The notes under the pieces were generated by a model that worked only from the letters and a program-made list of their open reading frames with translations, was not told where the DNA came from and made no database searches. Below, piece after piece: positions 40,601 through 52,600 of a DNA stretch of 64,000 nt. Position numbers and translations under genes: made by a program. This DNA comes from Dryobates pubescens (lineage: Eukaryota > Chordata > Aves > Piciformes > Picidae), in assembly GCF_014839835.1 (NCBI RefSeq), contig NC_071613.1:4672171-4736170 (forward strand), in the 5' to 3' direction. Positions within the stretch are counted from its first letter, which is position 1. Each line of letters begins with the position of its first letter.

Positions 40601-43600
40601 CAGGGTGTGATTGCAGCTGCAAGTTACCTGTGCTCACCACAGCTGCTGGGAGGTGTTTCTGGGTCACTCTGTGTTTCTGCCAGTCTGTGTTTTTCACATG
40701 TGGCACCTAAGGTCTCACAAGGACAGACAGCACTCGGGTCAGAGTTACCTTTCTCTCTGTTACACTTCAGTGATGGAGTGGGTGACATCCCACCTGAGCC
40801 TGGAGAAGAGGAGACTCAGGGGTGACCTTATTACTCTCTACAACTACCTGAAGGGAGGTTGTAGACAGACGGATGTTGGTCTCTTCTCACAGGCAGCCAG
40901 TACCAGAACAAGAGGACACAGTCTCAGGCTGTGCCAGGGGAGGTTCAGGTTGGATGTTAGGAAAAAGTTCTATACAGAGAGAGTGATTGCCCATTGGAAT
41001 GGGCTGCCTGGGGAGGTGGTGGAGTTGCCATCACTGGAGGTTTTCAGGAGAAGACTTGATGGGGTGCTTGGTGCCGTGGGTTAGTTGTTTAGGTGGTGTT
41101 GGATTGGTTGATGGGTTGGACGCGATGATCTTGAAGGTCTCTTCCAACCTGGTTTATTCTATGTATTCTAAAGGTTTTAGAAATAAGAAAGCAATGGCTG
41201 TGTCTGATCCTCACCTGAAGGGTGTGTGCAGCCCGTGCCTGTCATGGTACTGACATGAGGGGGCAATGGCTTTGGCCTACCTGTCTTTGTGAATGGCCAT
41301 TGCTCTAGAACCTCTGCAGACTGTGCATGACTCAGGTGTGGGTTTCCTGCTCCAGTAGCCAAAGCCAAGCAGTAACCTGGGGCCTCTGTACCTCGTACAT
41401 TTCATGGATACTGACATCTCTCTGGAAGTTAAACAGAGGTATCCAAGGAGTGCTGAAGACAGCTGTTGAGGCCATCATTAACATTTCACAGACTCTGAGT
41501 GGCAGGCTGGAAGGGACCCCAAGGCTCATCTGCTCTAACCTCTCCAGATGATGGTGCAATTGCAATGAGCTGCCCCAGCAGCCCCAGGGATTCCACTGCT
41601 GCCCTTGGGAGATGATTCCAATGTCCAACTGCTCTCATGGGGAAACATTTTCTTCTGGAAAATCAAAGCATGAGAAACTACCAAATAATCATCAAAGTGT
41701 GAAAATCCAGGTGTGCCAAGCCCTGTGTGGATTGCTCAGGCTTCTAACTGATACTGCAAGTGTCCCTGTGGGTTAAAAAGAGCAGAGGTCTCTTCCCTTT
41801 GCAAGGGTTCTTTGGGCAGAGGGTTGTGTGTTTGCTCATGCTCAAAATCACATTCACTCCACATATGTGAGTTCCTGGAGCTGTGGGTGTGCAACCAAGA
41901 CTGTCATTTAGTTCTTAAGAGGGAAGTTGGCATTGGGTGCAGTAGTAAAAGAAGCAGTGTGCAGTGCAGTCAGCTTTGCTGTCACACAGACCCTGCACAT
42001 GCACATCCTCAAACTGTGCTCTCCTCACCAGACCACCTGAGTCTGGCCCACACAGTGCCTGCTAGAGAATCCAGAGTGTAAGTGGTGGCCAGTGTTCTGC
42101 AAGTGCTCTCAGGTGTTGCTCATGAACTTAGAAGCTTGGAAAGGCCAAATCTGGGTAGACTGGTGGCTTTTAAATGTAGGGCTGTTCCAAAAGAGCTCCT
42201 GCTGTTCCATGCTGCTTTCTCTGGGTTAAAGGAAGATGCCTGCTGCATGGTTTCTGCATTGGTGCCTTCACATTGCAGCTGTGAGCTGCTTTGTTAGCTG
42301 CAGCTGTGCCTGCAGCCAGCACTGCTGAAGGGAGCTTGCTCTTTGGGACTGGCTCAGTGGAAGAACTTCAGCATCTAAAACTGGTGGCTGACATGCATTG
42401 TATGGTGCAGGATGGAAGGGTCTGGAGGTGGCTTGTGCAGTGCTGAGATGAGTTTGTCCAGCTGAGCAGTAACAAGGGGGCTCCCCTGGGTCCTTGAGAG
42501 CCTTGGAAGTGCCACTCTGGTTCAGCAGACCTTCCAGCAGGTGATGTGGAGCTTGTGGAGCTGTAGCTCTGTTGTTTATTCCCAGTCCTGCCACAGTTTC
42601 AGCATTGAGGCTGGTGAGAATGAATTAGTGTTTGTGGGTTGCTGGGAGCAGCCAGGGGGAGGGCTTGGTTCCATGCTGAATAGGCCTTCAGCATGTTGGA
42701 GTGATGGAGAAGCCATGGTTTCCTTGTGCCTGGTGAGGCAACAGAGCAGCAGTTCATGGAAAACCTACTTCCCTGCTTCTGTTTGCCTTGTGTCTTCCAG
42801 TTCCAGTGGGAATTGAACTTCTTGCTGTCTACAACTACCTGAAGGGAGGTTGTAGCCAGGTGGGGGTTGGTCTCTTCTCCCAGGCAACCAGCACCAGAAG
42901 AGGAGGCCACAGTCTCCAGCTGTGCCAGGAAAGGTTTAGGCTGGATGTTAGGAAGAAGTTCTTCCCAGCAAGAGAGATTGGCCATAGGGATGTGCTGCCC
43001 AGGGAAGTGGTGGAGTCCCCATCCCTGGAGGTGTTTAGGAAGAGCCTGGCTGAGGCACTTGGTGCCATGGTTTAGTTGATTAGATGGTGCTGGGTAATGG
43101 GTTGGACTCAATGATCTCAAAGGTCTCTTCCAACCTGGTTAATTCTATTCTATTCAATCTAATCCCTCCTTGCACTGGCACAATTTGAATATTGTAAGGA
43201 TCTCCATAGGTATCTGAAACAGCTCTGAACTGTGGTGCTGTGCAGGGGTCACTGAGATGAAGGCCACTGTAAAAGCAGTGTTCTTTTTCTTAATGCTGTG
43301 TTTGTGAAGGGCCTTAAAAAGGAAAGAGACTTTCTGGTTCATACTTCTCTGTTAGAAGCCTATCAGATACTTTATGTACTTAAAAGAGAGAAAAGGGACA
43401 ATGCTGTCCTCATCCAGAAGGTTTTTATGTGTGGCATGCAGTTGTGATCTCTAAAGGCACATCAATGCCAAATCAGTCTCAGGAAGCATAGGAAATGCTG
43501 AAGCAGCACTCAAGAGGAGGAGATGCTGAGAGCTAGGGTGACAGAGTCCATCAGAGAGAGCTTGGAGACACAGTGTGCAGCTGGGATTTACAGCAGTGTA

Positions 43601-46600
43601 GGAGATGAAAGCATTGGAATCTTACTGTAAGTGAGCAGGTGCAGCAGTGGTGCTTGGCAGCTGCTGGCAGTGAAAGCCACTGGTGCAGATTTCAGATATA
43701 CTTACAGGGGAAGCCAGGGAATGTTTCAGCTGGCAGTCATGGTAGGAGATGTTTTCACCTCAGAATGAGCTCTCCAGTGTCTGAGGAATGCTGTGAAGGG
43801 TTTTACAGGGAAGTGACACTTGGGCTTTACTGGAGAGTCTCCTTGCTGCCACGAGGTGTGGGCACCTGCTGCTGCCCTTGGGCTGAGTTAGGAGTGCCTG
43901 GTTTGATTGCTGCTGCGTTGTGGTGCTTGGAGCCAGTGGTCACCTAACCTCATCAGTGAGGCTGGCTGGGTGCTACTCCACATGCTGATTTCCTTCCCTC
44001 ATCACTTCTTGTTTTCTGGTCAAAGCTGGCTCTACCTTCCAGTAACTGAAGCTGTTTCCTCTGCTTCTGTTCAGCACTTGAAAAAGATTTTGTTTGGGTT
44101 TTTTTCCCCTTCCTCTTAGAATTTGCCTTTGACAGAAGATGGTTCTAGTTATGCTTTGTTACTGTTTCTTTTTTGAGTGCTGATTTGCAGTTTCTGTGGG
44201 TGTCCTTTGCCATTTCTTAGTGGGGCACTATCTCTAGTGGCAGCTCAGTGTCATTCCAGCTGAACCATTGCCAGCTCTAAGATGATGTGGAGATCAGATT
44301 CACCTGTTGTTCACATTTCCTCAGCAGCTGATAGGTGAGTCCCAGGCTGGAGATGGAGAGGTTGCAGGACTGCTTTTCTCAGTGCTCCTGGGCAGTCAGC
44401 TCTTCCTCTGCTTGCACAGACCTGGCTCAGATGTAGAGCTGTGAAGTGTCCCTGCTGAAACACAGCCTTCAGTTTCAGACCAGATTCTCTGGTCTGATCA
44501 CAGTATCACAGTATAACTAAGGTTGGAAGAGACCCCAAGGATCATCAAGTCCAACCTGTCTCGACAGACCTCATGACTAGACCATGGCACCAAGTGCCAC
44601 GTCCAATCTCCTCTTGAACACCTCCAGGGATGGTGACTCCACCACCTCCCTGGGCAGCACATTCCAATGGCTAACAACTCTCTCTGGAAAGAGCTTTCTC
44701 CTCACCTCCAGCCTAAACTTCCCTTGGCACAGCTTGAGACTGTGTCCTCTTGTTCTGGTGCTGGTTGCCTGGGAGAAGAGACCAACCCCCACCTGGCTAC
44801 AATCTCCCTTCAGGGAGTTGGAGAGAGCAAGAAGGTCTCCCCTGAGCCTTCTCTTCTCCAGGCTAAGCAACCCCATCTCCCTCAGCCTCTCCTCACAGGG
44901 CTGTGCTCAAGGCCTCTCCCCAGCCTTGTTGCCCTTCTCTGGACACATTCAAGTGTCTCAATATCCTTCTTAAACTGAGGGGCCCAGAACTGGACACAGT
45001 ATTTAAGGTGTGGCCTAACCAATGCAGAGTACAGGGGCACAATGACCTCCCTGCTCCTGCTGGCCACACTATTCCTAATGCAGGCCAGGATGCCCTTGGC
45101 CCTCTTGGCCACCTGGGCACACTGCTGGCTCATGTTTAGGCGGGTGTCAATCAGCACCCCCAGGTCCCTCTCTGCCTGGCTGCTCTCCAGCCACTCTGAC
45201 CCCAGCCTGTAGCTCTGCATGGGGTTGCTGTGGCCAAAGTGCAGCACCTGGCACTTGGACTTGTTGAATGCCATCCTGTTGGACTCTGCCCATCTGTCCA
45301 GTCGGTCGAGGTCCCTCTGCAGAGCCTTTCTACCCTCTAACCGACCAACATCTGTTCCCAACTTGGTGTCATCTGCAAACTTGCTGATGACTGACTCAAC
45401 CCCCTCATCCAGATCATCAATGAAGATGTTAAAGAGGATGGGGCCCAGCACTGATCCCTGGGGGACGCCACTGGTGACTGGCCGCCAGCCGGATGTGGCA
45501 CCATTCACCACCACTCTCTGGGCTCGGCCCTCCACCCAGTTCCTAACCCAGCACAGAGTGCTGCTGTCCAAGCCACAAGCTGACAGCTTAGCCAGCAGTT
45601 TGATGTGGGGGACGGGTCAAAGGCCTTGCTGAAGTCCAGGTAGACCACATCCACAGACCTCCCCACATCCACCAGATGGGTCACCTGATCATAGAAGGAG
45701 ATCAGGTTGGAGAGGCAGGACCTACCCTTCCTAAATCCATGCTGGCTGGGCCTGAGCCCTTGGCCATCCTTCAGGTGCGCAGTTATTGCCTCCAGGATAA
45801 TCTGTTCCATCACTTTCCCTGGCACTGAGGTCAGGCTGCCAGGCCTGGAGTTTCCAGGTTCCTCCATCCGACCCTTCTTGTGGATGGGGACCACATCGGC
45901 CCTGTGCTCCGGAGCCCTTGCAGCATTTGCAGCCTCGTGGCATGTGCCTGTGGTTTCAGAATTGACCATCTGAGGGCTGCTAATGCAGTTCCACAGCAGA
46001 TTATTCTGATGGAAGGCTGTGGATCAGAGTCCTGGGGAAGGACAGCAGATAGGAGCCGTCAGCTGGGGGAGCCAACGCTCCGTCGTGCTGCCAGCCTTGG
46101 CGAGGAGATGACTGCAAAAGAAAAGCAAAGAACCAAAATGTAGTAGAGTTAATTTTTTTTCCTCCCCACAGTAGCTCTTTGATCTTGTGGTTGAAGTGCT
46201 TTTTGAGCAGCTTTAAGCAGCAGAAATTACACTGCTTTGGTTTCCATGCTGTGATCAGGGCATTCCTGTGAGAGGCTTCTTGGTGCTCTCTTCCAGCAGC
46301 ACTCAGCTCAGCAGTGGGACAGCTGTACAAGCAGTTGTGAGGCAGCTTATGAAGTGTTTGATAGCTGCCCTTAGGGGTACAGAAGAGCCTGAACTCAGAT
46401 TTCAGGGAATGAGAAGGGGCTGTTTGTGTGCTGAGGAGGGACAGAAGAGGGGTGAAGGGAAGCTGCCAGTGGCTGGACATGGGCCCAGGCTGTAGCTGCA
46501 CGTTTGGGTACCAGGTGAGTGAACCAAAGTCTTCTTGCCTGGGTTTGGAGGCTTTGCCTTTGAGACAGCAAATAACATTTATTTTCTTTTTTAACCTTTC

Positions 46601-49600
46601 TCAAACAGGATGAGGAAAAAGGCTTGAAGTGTCCAGAGCCTAATTTTGCTGCTTGGAAGCTTATGCCAAGCTGAAGCAGTAACTATGTGCAGATGCTTTG
46701 TGAAGGGAGTGGTTCTCCATCTTATTCTAGTTTCCTGCTGCCTGGGTCTCACATTTGTACCTCTCCAGGAGAAGCAGCAATGGCTGCCTTACAGGTGGCT
46801 GCAGAGGTCAAAAGTGAGGCATGTCTAGTGGGAACAGTGCCTTCTTGCCAAAGCAGCTAAAAATGTCTTCTGCCACACAGCTCCATGCCTGAAGCTATCA
46901 AAGAACCAAAATGGAATGTGGCAGGGCATGGGAGCAGCTGTGGAGGTATTTTTGGTGGTCTGTTTTGGGTTTTTTACATGCTAGAGTTTGTTAAATAAGA
47001 CAAGCAAACCTGTGCCATTAGCACTGAAAAGCCAACAGCTTGCTCTCATCCTGAAATACCTAATTAATTCTACAGGGTGCAGCAGGTTTCTCAGTTTAAT
47101 CATTCAAGATCCAGAAGACAGGTTTCAGTGAAACCAAGTGGTGGCCTTGCCACAGAGTGGATTCTTTCTTTTAAAGGATTTGGTTTTGTTTCAGGTCAAG
47201 TAACCCCCAACCCTCTGGTGCTGTGGTTTGTGGCTACCCCTTGTAGCTGACTGTAGTTATAGAAAAGAAGAGAATTAACCAGGTTGGAAAAGACCTTTGA
47301 GATCATCAAGTCCAACCTATCATCCAACATCATCTAATCAACTAAACCATGGCACCAAGTGCCTCAGCCAGGCTCTTCCTAAACACCTCCAGGGATGGGG
47401 ACTCCACCACCTCCCTGGGCAGCACATTCCAATGGCTAACAACTCTCTGGGAAGAACTTTCTCCTCACCTCCAGCCTAAACTTCCCTTGGCACAGCTTGA
47501 GACTGTGTCCTCTTGTTCTGGTGCTGCTTGCCTGGGAGAAGAGACCAACCCCCACCTGGCTACAACCTCCCTTCAGGGAGTTGGAGAGAGCAAGAAGGTC
47601 TCCCCTGAGCCTTTTCTTCTGCAGGCTAAGCAACCCCAGCCCCCTCAGCCTCTCCTCACAGGGCTGTGCTCCAGACCCCTCCCCAGCTTCCTTGCCCTTC
47701 TCTGGATACCTCCAAGTGTCTCAATGTCCTTCTTAAACTGAGGGGCCCAGAACTGGACACAGTACTCAAGGTGTGGCCTAAGCAGTGCTGAGCACAGGGC
47801 ACAATGACTTGCCTGCTCCTGCTGGCCACACTCTTCCTGCTGCAGGCCAGGATGCCATTGGCCTTCTTGGTCACCTGGGCACATTGCTGGCTCATGTTCA
47901 GCCTACTCTCAACCAGTACCCCCAGGTCCCTCTCTGCCTGGCTGCTCTCCAGCCACTCTGACCCCAGCCTATAGCACTGCCTGCAGTTGTTGTGGCCAAT
48001 GTGCAGAACCCAGCACTTAGATGTGTTCATTCTCATGTCCTTGGACTCTGCCCATCTGTCCAGCCTGGCAAGGTCCCTCTCCAGGGGAAGAAGATCCTCT
48101 GGAATATTTTCTTTTAGGCTCTTCATGTTTTTAATTGGTAGGACAGCTTGGGATGATGTTCTTTCCTGATCAAGCTGGCATGCCTGAACTGGCTGAACAC
48201 TTTGTGTTCTTTAAGGGGTCTGGGTTAGCCCTTTTGTGTTCTGTTTCTTCTTCATTTCCACATCCCACAGAACAAACTAGGAGGTGACTGCTTTTGGCTG
48301 TGCCAGGGAGAGAATGGTGTTGTGTCACTGGAGTGCCAGCTACCAGTGACTGAAAGCCAGGTGTAAAAGGTTCACTTTCTAAGGACACCAGTGGCAGGTG
48401 CAGGCAAATACCTGGAGCTGAGCCTTGGCAAAGGAACAGACTTGTGCACTCAGGTTGGTTCCTTACTTGCAGGCTTGGGAACAGCCACACTAAGTGCTGT
48501 CATGTGTGCTTGCATCTCTGGCTCCTCATTAGAGCAGAGTAGAGAGATCGAATCTGCTCTTGAGGGTTTGGAGCTGCCTTGCTGCTGGCGTTTGTTGAAC
48601 CAAGCCTTATCTATTCAAGTGTTCATATTTTGATTTACATTTATTATCTTTGTGTTTCCAGCACAACTCTGTGATTCAAAATCAGTGAGTAAACTGCATG
48701 TGGGAAGCCAGAAAAGTAGAAACAATGCAGATTGTCCCAAATCCTTGCTTCCTCTCTTTCCTCTCATGCCTCCTCTTTTCATGTCCTGATGCTTATCAGG
48801 TCTCAATGACTCCTGAGGAGGTGTTGGGTTGTTTCAGTCTGTGGTATGTGACTGCCATGGGGTGATCATTTTCCTGGGGGCACTCTTCCTTGCATGTGCC
48901 AAGCAAAGGCTGGGTGCTGAGCAGGTTGTGTTTATCAAACTGGCACCAAACCAATGAGGCCGAACCAGTGAATGTTTTAACCTGGGGTGAGTGGAGTCAG
49001 TTCTGTGTGCAGGGTCAGAGGAGCTCCAGATGACAGCCTGGGAAGAAGTCTGTGTTTGGATTTTTTATGTTTTTTTTGGCTTGTTAGAAAACTTCTCTGA
49101 GCACCACAGCATTTCATCTGGCAGGCATCACTGAGTGCTGTCAGGAGTGAAGCAGTCTCTCTCTCTCCAGTCTTGATTGGAATGCTAAAAGCTGCATTTA
49201 ATTGCCTAATTCTGTAGTGATTACCAGGATGTGTTCCTGTGGGTGCTGTTTCAGGGATGAAATCATTACATGTACACTTGTTTTAATAAGTTAAAATCCC
49301 AGAGCTTTTCCAGCATCCATGAACCAAGAGAAACTGGGATAGATGTCTGATGATGCTGTGTGTGCAAGGCATCACCTGGAGCCTGAGTCTGGCCAGGGGC
49401 TTGTTGTCATTGCATCCTGGCTCAGTGCTGCACAGCTTTGTGCAACAGATGGATGAAGTCCTGGGTGCCAGTGCAGGGTGATTTTTTTTCATGTTCCAGA
49501 CCCTGGGGAAGGAAGATCTATTTTTAACTGTGTTTGGGTGCAGTCTCCCAGCTTCAGTTAGGGGCTGGGGGTAGCTTTGTTTCTTCTTCCTCTCTCCCTT

Positions 49601-52600
49601 AGCTGGAAGGACGAAAGTAAGGTGAATTGGGTGAAAAGGCAAGCAGCAAAGCAGGGCTGCTGAATCTTGGCCTAACCTGTAAGGTACTAAAGCTGTAAGA
49701 AGCAGCTTGGTAGCTTTGCAAGCATTGCTTATTTGTATCACAGAGCATTGGGGGCTGGAAGGGACCTTGAAAGATCACCCAGTCCAACTCCCTGCCAGAA
49801 CAGGCTCACCTAGGGCAGGGCACACAGGAACACAGCCAGGTAGGTTCGGAATATCTCCCAGGAGTGAGACTCCACAGCCCCTAGGCAGCCTGTTTGGTGC
49901 CTGTGTTTTGAGCAGGTATTCTGTGTGCCTTCATACTGAACCCCTCCAGGCAGGGGCTGCTCCCATCCTGCTTCATCAGGAAGGTATTGTGCAAGCACTT
50001 AGCTACATGCAAGGACAGCCCTAAGTTCCTCACTGCCACTGCTGGCTTATCAGCACGTGTGAGCTGTTGCAGCAGAGGGGAATTATTTATTGCTTCACTG
50101 TAAAACATTTTTTACTTGGGTTCTTTTTTTGTCTTCAGGCTTTAAAACTTGGCCTTAATCATGATTAAAAGCAGAACAATTGAGTTGCAGTTGTTGTTAA
50201 TTGCTTTCTGCTGAATAAAACCTCAGAATGATTTATTCTGACTAGTAAAATCATGGCAGCCTGCTGGTTGTAAGTGTGACTCTTCTGTATTTCACAGGCT
50301 GTTAAGTAGCCAAGGAGCATTTCATATGCACAGAACTACCTGTGTGCAGTATCTAAGTCTTTATAAAAGGAAGTGTAATAATGCCTTGGATTTTTCAAGC
50401 TGGAATTTTTCTCTCTAAAACTTGAAGCTGCTAAATTAGGGCTCTGCAGCTTTGATTTACGTGTTTCCAGAACTGAACCATGGCACCAAGTGCTTCATCC
50501 AGGCTCTTCCTAAACACCTCCAGGGATGGGGACTCCACCACCTCCCTGGGCAGCACATCCCTATGGCCAATCTCTCTTGCTGGGAAGAACTTCTTCCTAA
50601 CATCCAGCCTAAACCTCCCCTGGCACAGCTGGAGACTGTGGCCTCTTCTTCTGGTGCTGGTTGCCTGGGAGAAGAGACCAACCCCCACCTGGCTACAACC
50701 TCCCTTCAGGTAGTTGTAGACAGCAAGAAGTTCAATTCCCACTGGAACTGGAAGACACAAGGCAAACAGAAGCAGGGAAGTAGGTTTTCCATGAACTGCT
50801 GCTCTGTTGCCTCACCAGGCACAAGGAAACCATAGCTTCTCTATCACTCCAACATGCTGAAGGCCTTTTCAGCATGGAACCAAGCCCTCCTCCTGACTGC
50901 TCCCAGCAACCTGCAAACACTAACTCATTCTCACCAGCCTCAATGCTGAAACTGTGGCAGGACTGGGAATAAGCAACAGAGCTACAGCTCCACAAGCTCC
51001 ACATCACCTGCTGGAAGGTCTGCTGAACCAGAGTGGCACTTCCAAGGCTCTCAAGGACCCAGGGGAGCCCCCTTGTTACTGCTCAGCTGGACAAACTCAT
51101 CTCAGCACTGCACAAGCCACCTCCAGACCCTTCCATCCTGCACCATACAATGCATGTCAGCCACCAGTTTTAGATGCTGAAGTTCTTCCACTGAGCCAGT
51201 CCCAAAGAGCAAGCTCCCTTCAGCAGTGCTGGCTGCAGGCACAGCTGCAGCTAACAACTGGAGCAGCTCCAGCATCCGTGGAGGCGTTCAAGAGGGGATT
51301 GGATGTGGCACTTGGTGCCATGGTTTAGTCACGAGGTCTTGGGTGAAAGGTTGGACTTTGTGATCTTTGAGGTCTCTTCCAACCTTGGTGATTCTGTGTG
51401 GTTCAGAGAGCGGTAAGAATAGCCTTGTTCTCTCTGCTGAAAACAAACCAAAGCATGATGACTCCATCAGTAGAAGATGAACTGGCCTTTTGGTTTTTAA
51501 AAGTCTGGATTCAGAGCTGAGCTGAAACTGCTTTTTGTTTAGAACCTGTCAGAGTTGTTGTGGGACCTTGCTCGCTGCCCCCGAGTCACTGTGCTTTGCT
51601 GGAGTGCACGCAGTAGGCCCAGTGATGAGCAGGTGCTGTCACAAGGATGACTCAGAGGGGACTGACTTCCCAAAACTCTGCTGTAGTTCTCATGGTAAAG
51701 CTTAGATGATATTTAAGACTCTGCACTGCTACTTCAGAGGGGAATGTTACAATTGCACACTCTTGACCTGTAGTGCATTGCTGGTTGAAGCGTTAGTGAC
51801 AGTCGCTAGCTGAATCTCTCACGTCGTCTGTTGTCAGGGAAGGGATGGGGCAGCTGCAGATTCATAGTATCAGGCAGGGTTGGAAGGGACCACAAGGATC
51901 AGCTAGTTCCAACCCCCCTGCCATGGGCAGGGACACCCCACACTACATCAGGCTGGCCAGAGCCTCATCCAGCCTGGGCTTAAACACCTCCAGGGATGGG
52001 GCCTCAACCACCTCCCTGGACAACCCATTCCAGGGCTTCACCACTCCCATGGGGAAGAACTTCCTCCTCACCTCCAGCCTGAATCTCCCCACCTCCAGCT
52101 TCATTCCATTCCCCCTAGTCCTATCACTACCTGAGATCCTGACAAGTCCCTCCCCAGCCTTCTTGTAGGCCCCCTTCAGATACTGGAAGGCCACAATTAG
52201 GTCACGTTGGAGTCTTCTCTTCTCCAGACTGAACAGCCCCAACTCTTTTAGCTCAAGTTAGTGGGAGCAAAAGGTGCTTTATTTTCAAGTATTTCAGCAG
52301 TTTTAAAACAAGCTCTTAATTTTAGGTTAGTGAAGACCTGAAAAATGAGTTGGCAGAGGAGCTGTGTGCATCCACCCCTGGCTTCAGCATGATTAAAGTG
52401 AAAGAGCAAACGTTCTACAAGGTGAGTACAAATGGCTGGGTGCCACAGCTTTGCACCCCTCTTGGTTAGAAATGAACTGACTGGTGCTAGCAGGTCATCA
52501 GGGTGTCTGAATTAACAAAAACTAAGGAGGGCTCTTCATACAAGGATAGAGGGGAGTAGCTGGGAGCAGGAAGGGTATTTTAGGCTGTGGTTAATGTCTT

